64,000 nt of DNA from Gammaproteobacteria bacterium (GTDB taxonomy: Bacteria > Pseudomonadota > Gammaproteobacteria > HK1), in assembly GCA_012103455.1 (NCBI GenBank), contig WLWT01000001.1:248001-312000 (forward strand), given 5' to 3'. Position 1 is the first letter of the stretch. Every line of letters starts with the position of its first letter. The position numbers were made by a program, and so were the translations under genes. This document shows, in pieces, positions 53,279 through 61,502 of the stretch. Under the pieces are notes generated by a model. The model was not told the DNA's origin. It searched no databases and worked only from the letters and a program-made list of their open reading frames with translations.

Positions 53279-54355
53279 ATGAATGATGCGGCGGCGGTTG
53301 ACCAAGCCCTGCAACCCCTGGTAGCGCCGCTGTTGCGGGCGCTGACGGCGCTCTCCCAAGAGCAGCGTTATCTGCATCCCCTGTTGCTGCAAAAAGTGGT
53401 TGAGCAGGCGCAAGTGCAGGCGCAGCCGCTGGCGGTGGTGCGCGATGCGTTGCCGCCGGTGGCTATGCCCGCTGCCTTGACGGCGGTGGTGGGCGCGCTG
53501 GATAGCGCGCTTGCACTGACGGAAAAAGCGCTCGCGGCGTTGCGCGAGACGCCCAGCGATCCCGAGGGTATATACGTGGCCTACAGGGCGTTGCGGTATC
53601 TGCCCTATGCCATGGAAGCGCTGTATCCCTTGACCGCTGCCTGCGCCGCGGTCAGCGCTTTTTTCTTGGAGGCGGGGGCAAGTGAGGAGCAAATAGCCCG
53701 TTGCCGTTTAGCCCCTACCGGTGCGCACCGTGGTGTGCAGCACTTTAACAACGAGCGCGGCACCAAGGGTGGTTATTCGGTGTATGTGCCGGAGTACTTG
53801 AAGGCCGGTGGCCGCCATCCCGTGGTGTGCGCACTGCATGGCGGCGGCGGCCATGGACGGGGTTTTCTCTGGACCTGGCTCAAGGAGGCTAGGACGCGCG
53901 GTTTCATCCTCGTCAGCCCCACCTCGCGGGGGCCAACCTGGGCGTTGACGGGACCGGATATAGACAGTGACAATCTAGAGGCCATCCTTGCCCGCGTCGA
54001 TGAGCGCTGGGGTGTCGACGAGCACCGGACCCTATTGACGGGCATGAGCGACGGCGGCACGTTCACCTTCATCAGCGGATTGCGGGGGGCATCGCCTTTT
54101 ACCCACCTGGCGCCTGTCGCTGCCAGTTTTCATCCCATGATGATCGAGTTGATCGAGGCGCCTGCCATCAACGCCCGCCCCATATACCTGACCCATGGGG
54201 TACACGACTGGATGTTCGCCATCGACGTGGCGCGCGCGGCCAACGAAGTGTTGACCGGCTTGGGCGCGCAGGTCGTGTATAGAGAAATAGAAGATTTGGC
54301 CCATACCTATCCGCGCGAAGAAAACGCCCGTATCTTGGATTGGTTTTTACCATGA
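53279..54355 (+). CDS. Alpha/beta-hydrolase (esterase) with an extra N-terminal helical domain
   Basis: A 358-residue protein. Residues 1-150 are helical and Ala/Leu-rich with no known family, probably a separate domain. The C-terminal hydrolase has the oxyanion motif [14 protein letters not shown], the nucleophile elbow GMSDGGTF, the acid in GVHDWMFAI and the catalytic His in [16 protein letters not shown]. It resembles phospholipase/carboxylesterase or LpqC-type polyhydroxy-ester hydrolases. It overlaps hisC by four bases (ATGA), so the two are coupled, although no functional link is known. Confidence 0.75.
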   Translation: MNDAAAVDQALQPLVAPLLRALTALSQEQRYLHPLLLQKVVEQAQVQAQPLAVVRDALPPVAMPAALTAVVGALDSALALTEKALAALRETPSDPEGIYVAYRALRYLPYAMEALYPLTAACAAVSAFFLEAGASEEQIARCRLAPTGAHRGVQHFNNERGTKGGYSVYVPEYLKAGGRHPVVCALHGGGGHGRGFLWTWLKEARTRGFILVSPTSRGPTWALTGPDIDSDNLEAILARVDERWGVDEHRTLLTGMSDGGTFTFISGLRGASPFTHLAPVAASFHPMMIELIEAPAINARPIYLTHGVHDWMFAIDVARAANEVLTGLGAQVVYREIEDLAHTYPREENARILDWFLP

Positions 54356-55539
54356 TGAAACAACCGTCGTTCAGTTCGTTACTCAATGCACACATCGCCG
54401 GATTGGAGGAATACCCTCCGATTCAGCCGCTAGAAGTGTTGAGCGCGCGCTTGAATATCGCCGTCGATGCTCTAGTCAAGCTGGACGCCAACGAAAATCC
54501 TTACGGCCCGGTGCCGGCTGTGACCGAGGCGCTTGCCGCTTATCCGCATTATCACATCTACCCTGATCCGCAACACCACGAGCTGCGCGATGCCTTGGCG
54601 GCGTTCACCGGCGTGGCCAGTGAAAACATACTGGCGAGTCACGGCGCCGATGAGTTGCTCGATTATCTTTCGCGTATTTTCTTGAGCCTAGGCGATGCCA
54701 TCGTCAACGCGCCGCCCACTTTTGGCATGTACAGTTTCGATGCCAGGTTGCAGGGCGCGGAGGTCATCGATATTCCGCGCCGTGATAACTATCAGGTAGA
54801 TGTGCAAGGAATAGAGCAAGCGGTGGCTGCCCGGGGCGGGGACGGCCGGAGCCGGGGCGAGCGGGGTCGAGGTGGTCAGAGCCAAGGTGGTCCGGGCTTG
54901 GTGAAACTCGTATTTCTAAGCTCGCCTAACAATCCATCCGGCAACTGGATGGACGATGATGAACTCAGCCGTTTGCTGCGCTTGCCCGTGATGGTGGTTT
55001 TGGATGAGGCCTATGTGGAGTTCGCCGAGCATCCCAGCCGTGCCCCGTGGGTAGCCGAGCACGACAACTTAATAGTGTTGCGCACCTTCAGCAAAGCGGC
55101 CGGAATTGCCGGTCTACGCTTGGGGTATGGCATTTTTCCCGCTTGGCTGATGCCGGCATTATGGAAGTACAAGCAACCCTACAACGTCAATGTGGCCGCC
55201 GCGGTGGCCGGGATTGCCGCGCTGCAACACGCCGGGCAAATAGCAGCCATCGTGGACACGCTAAAGGGTGAACGGGCGCGTTTGTATGAGGTGTTGCGCG
55301 ATTGCTCTTTCCTGCGCCCGGTGGAGGGTTCCCAGGCGAACTTTGTTCTATGCCAGGTGCAGGGCATACCGGCCCACGGCTTGAAGCTGGCCCTGGAAAA
55401 ACGCGGTGTCTTAGTACGGCACTACGCTAAGCCCGGTTTGCACAATTGCATTCGTGTGTCGGTTGGTAAACCCGAGCATACCGCGGCTTTAGCCCGCGAG
55501 TTGCAGCACATCGGCCTCGACGACATAAAGGCCACGTAA
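54352..55539 (+). CDS. hisC: Histidinol-phosphate aminotransferase
   Basis: A 395-residue PLP class I/II aminotransferase converting imidazole acetol phosphate to histidinol phosphate. [47 protein letters not shown] and the PLP lysine in [18 protein letters not shown] are all present. Residues about 161-182 are an Arg/Gly/Gln-rich low-complexity insert with no place in the fold of other HisC proteins, in a surface position before the SSPNNP loop. It starts inside the upstream gene stop. No other his genes are in the window. Confidence 0.92.
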   Translation: MMKQPSFSSLLNAHIAGLEEYPPIQPLEVLSARLNIAVDALVKLDANENPYGPVPAVTEALAAYPHYHIYPDPQHHELRDALAAFTGVASENILASHGADELLDYLSRIFLSLGDAIVNAPPTFGMYSFDARLQGAEVIDIPRRDNYQVDVQGIEQAVAARGGDGRSRGERGRGGQSQGGPGLVKLVFLSSPNNPSGNWMDDDELSRLLRLPVMVVLDEAYVEFAEHPSRAPWVAEHDNLIVLRTFSKAAGIAGLRLGYGIFPAWLMPALWKYKQPYNVNVAAAVAGIAALQHAGQIAAIVDTLKGERARLYEVLRDCSFLRPVEGSQANFVLCQVQGIPAHGLKLALEKRGVLVRHYAKPGLHNCIRVSVGKPEHTAALARELQHIGLDDIKAT

Positions 55540-55570
55540 ATACAAAGCTTAGGCAGCGACTCGGTTGCGC

Positions 55571-55592
55571 CCGCCATTTTTAGAGATGCCCT
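55571..55592. mobile_element. Solo MITE-A-type end
   Basis: ATTTTTAGAGATGCCC between hisC and the metallo-hydrolase matches one terminal repeat of the MITE-A family; no partner end is found nearby. It is probably the scar of an excised or decayed element. Confidence 0.55.
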
Positions 55593-55705
55593 TAAGACCA
55601 CTGGTGTCATCGGTGTCGCTCGGCGCCGGTATTGGGCGATAGCTTGTTGCTGGCCTGTAGGGGCGCTGGCGAGGATCACGATATTCCGGTGCAAAGGAGG
55701 GAATA

Positions 55706-56581
55706 ATGAAAAGACGAACCGTGGGTGACATTGAAATTGGCCGCATCATTGAGCTAGTACAGGATTTTCCAGCCCTGGAGTTCTTTCCCGACACCTCGCA
55801 AGACGATTGGGCACCGCACCGCGAATGGCTACGGGCGGAGGGTGCGCTCACCGGCTCGCACAATATTTTACTGCCCATGCAAAGCTATATCGTTCGTACC
55901 ACCCATCATACGATTTTGCTCGATACCTGCATCGGTAACCACAAAGAGCGCCCAGCCCGTCCCGCCTGGCACCGCAAAACCGATGACACTTATATGCAGA
56001 ACTTGGCCGCCCATGGCTTAGGGCCGCAGGATATCGACTATGTCATGTGCACGCATCTACATCACGATCACGTCGGCTGGAACACCAAGCGGGTGGACGG
56101 GCGCTGGGTACCTACGTTTCCCAACGCCAAGTACATCATGTCCGGGAAGGAGCTTGCAGTGTTCCGCGAGCAGGACGATCCGGCGGCATCGCCCTCCCTG
56201 GGCGACAGTGTGCTGCCGGTGGTCGAGTCCGGTCAGGCGCAACTGGTCAGCAGCGATTTCGCTTTGGACGACGAGGTGTGGCTGGAGCCCACGCCGGGGC
56301 ATACGCCGGATCATTTCGCCGTGAGACTCGCATCCAGGGGGCAAAACGCGGTAGTAGGCGGCGATCTGATGCACAGCCCGGTGCAATGCCGCCATCCCGA
56401 GTGGCGCCCACGGCCCGATTTCGATCCGGCGCAAGCGCGCGATACCCGCCGCCGTTTCATGGAAACCCATGCGGAGTTGGGATCGCTGGTGTGCATGATG
56501 CACTTCCCGCTGCCGTCTGCCGGGTGGTTCGAGCGGTCCGGGGATGCGTTCAGGTTCCGTTATGACAGCGAGGACTGGTGA
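55706..56581 (+). CDS. Metallo-beta-lactamase-fold hydrolase
   Basis: A 291-residue MBL-fold enzyme with a strong AAAGGAGG before the ATG. The metal motif is THLHHDHVGWN (H-x-H-x-D-H), with downstream His in TPGHTPDHF, Asp in VVGGDLMHSP and His in MHFPLPSAGW, making a full dinuclear zinc site. It resembles the lactonase/quinoprotein-relay-like branch of MBL hydrolases. The substrate is not known. It precedes a TRAP transporter gene set, which may import its substrate or product. Confidence 0.85.
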   Translation: MKRRTVGDIEIGRIIELVQDFPALEFFPDTSQDDWAPHREWLRAEGALTGSHNILLPMQSYIVRTTHHTILLDTCIGNHKERPARPAWHRKTDDTYMQNLAAHGLGPQDIDYVMCTHLHHDHVGWNTKRVDGRWVPTFPNAKYIMSGKELAVFREQDDPAASPSLGDSVLPVVESGQAQLVSSDFALDDEVWLEPTPGHTPDHFAVRLASRGQNAVVGGDLMHSPVQCRHPEWRPRPDFDPAQARDTRRRFMETHAELGSLVCMMHFPLPSAGWFERSGDAFRFRYDSEDW

Positions 56582-56968
56582 GCGCTTAAGCCGTGGCAGT
56601 GCCGGTCTCCTGCGTAATGTGGGTGGCCAAGCGATCGGTTGGTGCAGTCGAAAAATTTTTGGCCTAACACTTTTGACCTAACACCTCATCTTTTGGCGTA
56701 ACACTTTTGGCGTGATACCTTCAATTCTCTAAACACCAATTCTCTAAACACAACTAGCAAAGGGGAAGGGAAGTGCAACAACGCAGACTCGGCGTGATAA
56801 CCGGTCTCTTGGCAATGCTGGGCTCCATGAGTGTTAACGCCGATGAAATCGTCGCGCGTATGTCCTATCACTGGGCACCCAAACATCCTAGCGCCATTCA
56901 CGCCAAGGCTTTCGCTGAAGCGGTTAATGAACGTCTCAAAGGCAAGTTCAAAATCGAGTTACTACTTC

Positions 56969-58066
56969 GGCAAAAGATTACCCGACACAAATTGATAAAA
57001 TGTGTTATAGTGATGCTATGAAAAAGACAGACGGTCGCTCACTGCCCCATTCCGCGCGAGAAGCCATCCGCAGGCACGCGGTTGCGCAAGTATTATCGGG
57101 TGAAAGCCCTGAAAAAGTAATTAAAGCCCTCGGATTTCATCGTTCTTGCATTGACGATTGGTTATCTAGGTATGAGCAAGGCGGTGAACAGGCGCTGTCC
57201 ACCGGCAAGATCACGGGCCGCCCAAGAAAGTGTCCCGATGAATATGCGGATCGCTTACGTGAACTAGTTAAAACGAATCCGTTGCAATTGGATTGTCACG
57301 ATGCCCTGTGGACGCGCTCGATGATTCAGATATGACTGAAAGATAAATTTGGCATCGAGGTCAGCGAGCGCTCGGTGGGCAATAGCCTGTCTCGTTTGGG
57401 GATGAGTGCGCAGCGCCCTGGGTTTAAGGCATACGAGCAAAACCCTGATCAGGTTAAGGTATGGTTAAGAGAAACTTGGCCTGAAGTACAACGAGAAGCG
57501 AAAAGGCGCCGAGCGCGGGTCTATTTTGGCGACGAATCGACGATCCGGTCGGATTATCATCGTGGTACCACTTGGGGGGTACGGGGTGATACGCCAGTTG
57601 TAGCGAAAACGGGTCGGCGCTTTAGTGTGAATAGGCTGTCAGCCGTTTCGCCGAAGGGTCACCTGCGTTTCATGGTAACCGAATCACGGGTAACCGCAGA
57701 CGTTTTTATCGACTTTCTAAGGCGTTTGTTGCACAACGCCAAGCGATCGGTCTATTTGATTGTTGATGGCCATCCCATTCATCGAGCCAAGAAAGTGCAA
57801 GAATTTGTCCGCAATAGCCAAGGTAAGCTCACGTTAGTATGGTTACCGCCGTATTCACCGGAACTCAATCCTGATGAGCTAGTATGGCATCATGTAAAAA
57901 GCCAACGAATTGGGCGGACAGTGGTGGCTACAAAGGAGCAACGGGTGGCCTTGGCTCGTTCGGTGTTGCACTCACTGCAACACAATACGCAAATAATTAA
58001 ACGGTTTTTCTATGAAGAGCATGTCAGATATATTCTGAATTAATGTCGGGTAATTTTTTTCCGAAT
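56969..58066 (+). mobile_element. IS630-B insertion inside dctP
   Basis: An IS630-type element distinct from IS630-A. Inverted ends are CTTCGGCAAAAGATTACCC and its partner GGGTAATTTTTTTCCGAA. The insertion is at a TA dinucleotide within dctP. It carries one transposase gene. The near-perfect reading of dctP on both sides indicates a recent insertion. Confidence 0.88.
57018..58043 (+). pseudogene. IS630-family transposase (IS630-B) with a single in-frame TGA
   Basis: One frame from the ATG at 57018 to 58043 encodes the transposase: N-terminal HTH (VIKALGFHRSCIDDWLSRYE), the first catalytic Asp in VYFGDESTIRSDY, the second in LIVDGHPIHRAKKV and the third acidic residue in PPYSPELNPDELVW. It is interrupted only by TGA at 57333-57335, after MIQI. 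The context suggests a replaced tryptophan or similar codon. No other lesion is seen. Confidence 0.88.
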
Positions 58067-59298
58067 TAGTATATCCGGCTGGCCAGCTCTTTGGTATCCG
58101 CGAGATCATGGGCGCGCTGGCATCCTCTGCCGTCGAGATGGGCGGAGTCGTGGGCATAGTGAGTTTCCCATCCATCGAAAAGAACTACTCGGTCGCCGTT
58201 TTTCCCGGCTACTTCAGCAGTTTTGCCCAGCAGCGAGAATTCTTTGAAAAAGATCCGCTAGGCAGCAAGGTGTGGAACAACATTCTCACCAAAACCCGCT
58301 CCACCGTGATCGCCTACAATCCCGTAGGACCGTTCGCGGTCTATTCGACGGTCGATAAACTGGATACCGTCGATTCATTGAAAGGCCTCAAGGCCCGCGT
58401 TCTCACCAAACCCGATCGGGCGCGCTGGAAGGGACTGGGCGTGGGCAAGATGATCTCCATGCCGACCCGCGAGGTTTACACCAGTTTGCAAAACGGCACC
58501 ATCAATACCGTATCCACCGTGCCTAGTGCACTCAAAGCTTATAGCTGGTGGGAGTATTTGAAGTCGGGTCAATTGCCGTATTTAGGCTTCGCTGATTCTT
58601 ATCTGATGGCCAACAAACCCTGGTACGACGGGTTGCCCGATGAGATAAAGCAGGTGTTGGCGGAAGAAGGCGCCAACACCACTAAAGCCTCCACTGACAG
58701 TATTCTTCAGGCCTCCGAACAGATGCACAAAGAGTTCGTGCAGCGCGGCGGCCACCTGACGGTCCTGGAGGGTGATGAACTCGAGAAGCTGCGGCGCATT
58801 GAGGCGGCAAAAGTTGAACCCGCTCTGGCCGAGGAGGTGGACGCTGAAGTGTTCGCCGCGCTGAAGAAATTCGTTGGCCGGTAAACTCTTCTTATGGGAG
58901 CCATTCACGTAACGGCCGCCATCAGAAATCCGGCCAACCCGGACAAGGTCTGGGAAGGTTTGTTTCTCGTCGATAGCGGTGCAATTGACTCCCTCGTTCC
59001 CCGCGACCATCTTGAGGGCACCTCTAAAAATGCACTTTTTCCGCGATTGCGGCGTCAGCTCCGTGCTCGAATCCTCATGTATCACCTATCACTGCTGTCC
59101 CATAAACTTTCATGAGAATGTAAACTGCATCTGGATCTGAGTTTCAATAGGGTCTGGAGGGTCTCCTTTGAGTAGTCCCCACAGGTCTCTTCGCTCAAAT
59201 AAATTGACTTGAAAGAGTCGAATAATCTGTTGAATGCTTAAATCGAGTTTGCCACAGAATTTCAGGTAAGCAACCATTAAATACATACACATAGCGAC

Positions 59299-60463
59299 TC
59301 ATATTTGAGTCATGACAGCATTTTTTGACGTCCCTACGAATGACTTAATCTTCAAGTTTTGTTTGATGCATTTGAAAAATAACTCGATTTGCCAACGCGA
59401 CTTATAAATATCTGCAATGGTTTTGGCAGCCAATTCGAATTGATTGGTGAGAAAGACGTAATGCTTGCCGGTCTGTGGGTCCCGATAGCCAATCCGGCGC
59501 AACTTAATCGGGCAGGTATCGGCTTTAGGGCCCGTTAAAATCAGCGTCTGATCTGAGGTAATGCCCTGCTCTTTATTCACCGGATGGCGAGAAATCACTC
59601 GGTATTTTGTATTGGCTTTCAACCGGGTGACGAAATAAATCCCCTTTGAATTGAGCAAGTTAAACCACGTGAAGTCCGTATAGCCACGATCAAACACCAC
59701 AATAGAACCCGCATCCAGTTCTAGACTACGACCTTGTGTAATATCTTGTTGTTTGCCTTCGGTAATAGTCATAAAGACCGGTAAAAAGCCATCATGGTCC
59801 AGACCAACATGTAATTTGATCCACTGCTGTCCCATAGAGCATACTAACCCTTTGAAATTTCTGGAAAAACTGTTTTCATGTCTCAAACACAATGTCATAG
59901 TCAATTTTTTATGTAAATCAATAGGTTATACGCTGTGTTTAACTATTTTGTGGGACAGCAGTGAATTTGATCGCGCCTTTGGTCTTGCGAAATTTGGCCC
60001 AAGGAAATAGTGATAAGCATAAATCAATAGTCGATGCATCCAAGGAATAAAGCTTATTTTTAAAATGAAACCCATGCCTAGGCGCCAAGCTTTGACATCG
60101 TGCCAGCAGCTTCCAAAATAATCCTTCGTAGAGTTGATAAGGCTGTTGCTCGTTAACACGAGCCAGAGAACTTCGACTGACCTTAGCGATACCCAAATGG
60201 TAGCTTTTGCGGCGTTGTTTATCCAGATTGCTGACAATATCTCGCAAACTACAGCGCCCGGCGAGTTGGGCAAAACTCAACGCCACAAACTGTGACCAGC
60301 GTGACATTGTCCTCAATACACGGCCTTTATGGTGGGTTTTTGCGAGGGTTTCAAATTCATGTCTCGAAATCAGTTTCAGTAGCTGTGAAAATACGCTGTT
60401 ACTGTGACTCAAGGCTATTATCCTGTTGATATTGAAAGATATTCTGGACCTCCATTCTAACAA
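59299..60463 (-). pseudogene. IS4-family transposase (IS4-B), split by MITE-B
   Basis: The 5' part (60463 down to 59964) encodes the N-terminal domain (SQLLKLISRHEFETLAKTHH, QFVALSFAQLAGRCSLRDIV) and the first catalytic Asp in LYSLDASTIDLCLSLF. After MITE-B the 3' part (to 59299) has VVFDRGYTDFTWFNLL with the second Asp and the YREK-type signature YKSRWQIELFFKCIKQNL. Without MITE-B and one 9-bp duplication the gene rejoins. As present it cannot make a full product. Confidence 0.85.
59822..59963. mobile_element. Miniature element MITE-B copy 2 (142 bp)
   Basis: A 142-bp element with the ends CACTGCTGTCCCATA and TTTTGTGGGACAGCAGTG, flanked by a perfect 9-bp duplication AATTTGATC (59813-59821 and 59964-59972). 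It matches MITE-B copy 1 at 10841-10982 with few differences. It is inserted within the transposase gene of IS4-B, whose ends it shares. Confidence 0.9.
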
Positions 60464-60938
60464 ATCAGCGCAGAATAGTCTTTGATTCTAAGCTCATTCA
60501 AAAGTTTGTGGGACAGCAGTGATCACCTATACACTGCGGTTCTGCGCGCGGTGCTTCCTTGCACTCACGAAAAAATTACTATTTTTAGAGGCGCCCTTGA
60601 GTCAATCGGCCTTCAGGTGAAGGCCCAGCGCACTTACGAACTCGCCGATGGAAGCGAAGTGAAGATGGATAGCACGACGGGCGATATTGAATTCATGGGA
60701 GAAATTGTTGGCGGTACAATCATCTTCGGAGACCCTGGTACGGAACCTATTTTGGGCGTGACTGCCTTGGCATCGGTAGGCATCGATATTGATCCTAGAA
60801 GTCAGCAACTAAAAAAGCTGCCAGCTACCCGGTTAAAAAAGCTAATGCCAAAATCCAACAAGTCTTTGCCATAGCGGGCTGACGCCACTTAGAACTTTTA
60901 ATCACCACCCCTTTAATCACTATCCTTCAATCACCACC

Positions 60939-61502
60939 ATGGCGCTCTTGCGTTTTCTGGCGGCCATCGTGCGCCGCATTAACGATATTTTGGCGAAGAT
61001 TGCTATGGCCATCGGCATGGCGGTCATCTCCTTTGCCGCCTTAGCGCTATTTGCTCAGGTGGTGGAGCGCCATGTCACCGGGCAAGGTTATGCCTGGATG
61101 AATGATTTTCCACCTTACCTCATCCCCTGGTGCGTGTTTCCCTTGATGGGTGTGCTGCTGCGCACCGATCAACATATTAAAGTCGAAGTCGCGCCCAATC
61201 TGCTGAAAGGGACAGCGCTGATCGCGCTGCGGTTGTTTATTGCCACCGTGTGTTTGGCGGCGGGAGTTTATTTTTGTTGGTCCGGCACCCAAGCGGTGGG
61301 GTTCTTTATTCTCCTAGGGGAAGTGACGGAGACGGAAATAGAGATCCCGTTTTGGTATCTGTACGCGGCATTTCCCGTTGGTTTCGGTGTGCTAGCCATT
61401 TTTGCTATTGAGCGGATATTAGAAGAGCTGTTATTGCTTTTCGGCGATAAGCCGCCCAGTGAGTCCACTGCAGCCGGAGGGACTGCGGAGGGCTCGGCAT
61501 GA
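60939..61502 (+). CDS. dctQ: TRAP transporter small permease DctQ
   Basis: A 187-residue membrane protein with four helices (ILAKIAMAIGMAVISFAALA, then LIPWCVFPLMGVLLR, ALIALRLFIATVCLAAGVYF, and FWYLYAAFPVGFGVLAIFAI). The pattern FPPYLIPWCVFPLMG is characteristic of DctQ. It overlaps dctM by four bases (ATGA). It partners DctM and the DctP encoded at 56773-58884, which lies upstream across the aspartic protease remnant. Confidence 0.88.
   Translation: MALLRFLAAIVRRINDILAKIAMAIGMAVISFAALALFAQVVERHVTGQGYAWMNDFPPYLIPWCVFPLMGVLLRTDQHIKVEVAPNLLKGTALIALRLFIATVCLAAGVYFCWSGTQAVGFFILLGEVTETEIEIPFWYLYAAFPVGFGVLAIFAIERILEELLLLFGDKPPSESTAAGGTAEGSA

Larger units (their letters stand above)
56773..58884 (+). 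pseudogene. dctP: TRAP transporter substrate-binding protein DctP, split by IS630-B
   Basis: Part 1 (GTG at 56773 to about 56968) encodes a signal peptide (LGVITGLLAMLGSMSVNADE) and the start of the mature protein (IVARMSYHWAPKHPSAIHAK). Part 2 (from about 58070 to 58884) continues YPAGQLFGIREIMGALASSA to the end, including NARP-like KARVLTKPDRARWKGLGVGK. Deleting the IS and one TA copy rejoins the frame as KIELYPAGQ, so no coding sequence is lost. The protein would deliver an organic acid or similar solute to DctQM (60939-62764). Confidence 0.88.
59090..60521 (-). mobile_element. IS4-family element IS4-B, containing MITE-B
   Basis: Inverted ends CACTGCTGTCCCATAAA (59090) and TTTGTGGGACAGCAGTG (to 60521) with a perfect 9-bp duplication ATCACCTAT (59081-59089 and 60522-60530). 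The transposase gene on the minus strand is split by MITE-B at 59822. About 1.28 kb without MITE-B. Confidence 0.88.
59016..60596. mobile_element. Miniature element MITE-A copy 3, containing IS4-B
   Basis: Ends GGGCACCTCTAAAAATGCAC (59016) and ATTTTTAGAGGCGCCC (to 60596) are flanked by a perfect 4-bp duplication TTGA (59012-59015 and 60597-60600). The uninterrupted element would be 140 bp. The IS4-B insertion splits it at the same base position as MITE-B splits copy 1. Confidence 0.88.
58894..60874 (+). pseudogene. Retropepsin-like aspartic protease, split by MITE-A and IS4-B
   Basis: Part 1 (58894-59015) encodes VTAAIRNPANPDKVWEGLFL and VDSGAIDSLVPRDHLE with the D-S-G-A catalytic motif of clan AA peptidases. 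Part 2 (60597-60874) continues SIGLQVKAQRTYELADGSEV, then GEIVGGTIIFGDPGTEPILG and VTALASVGIDIDPRSQQL. The two parts rejoin in frame after removal of MITE-A copy 3 and its 4-bp duplication. Small bacterial members of this family occur singly or with toxin-like partners; their role is unknown. It interrupts the space between dctP and dctQM. Confidence 0.8.
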
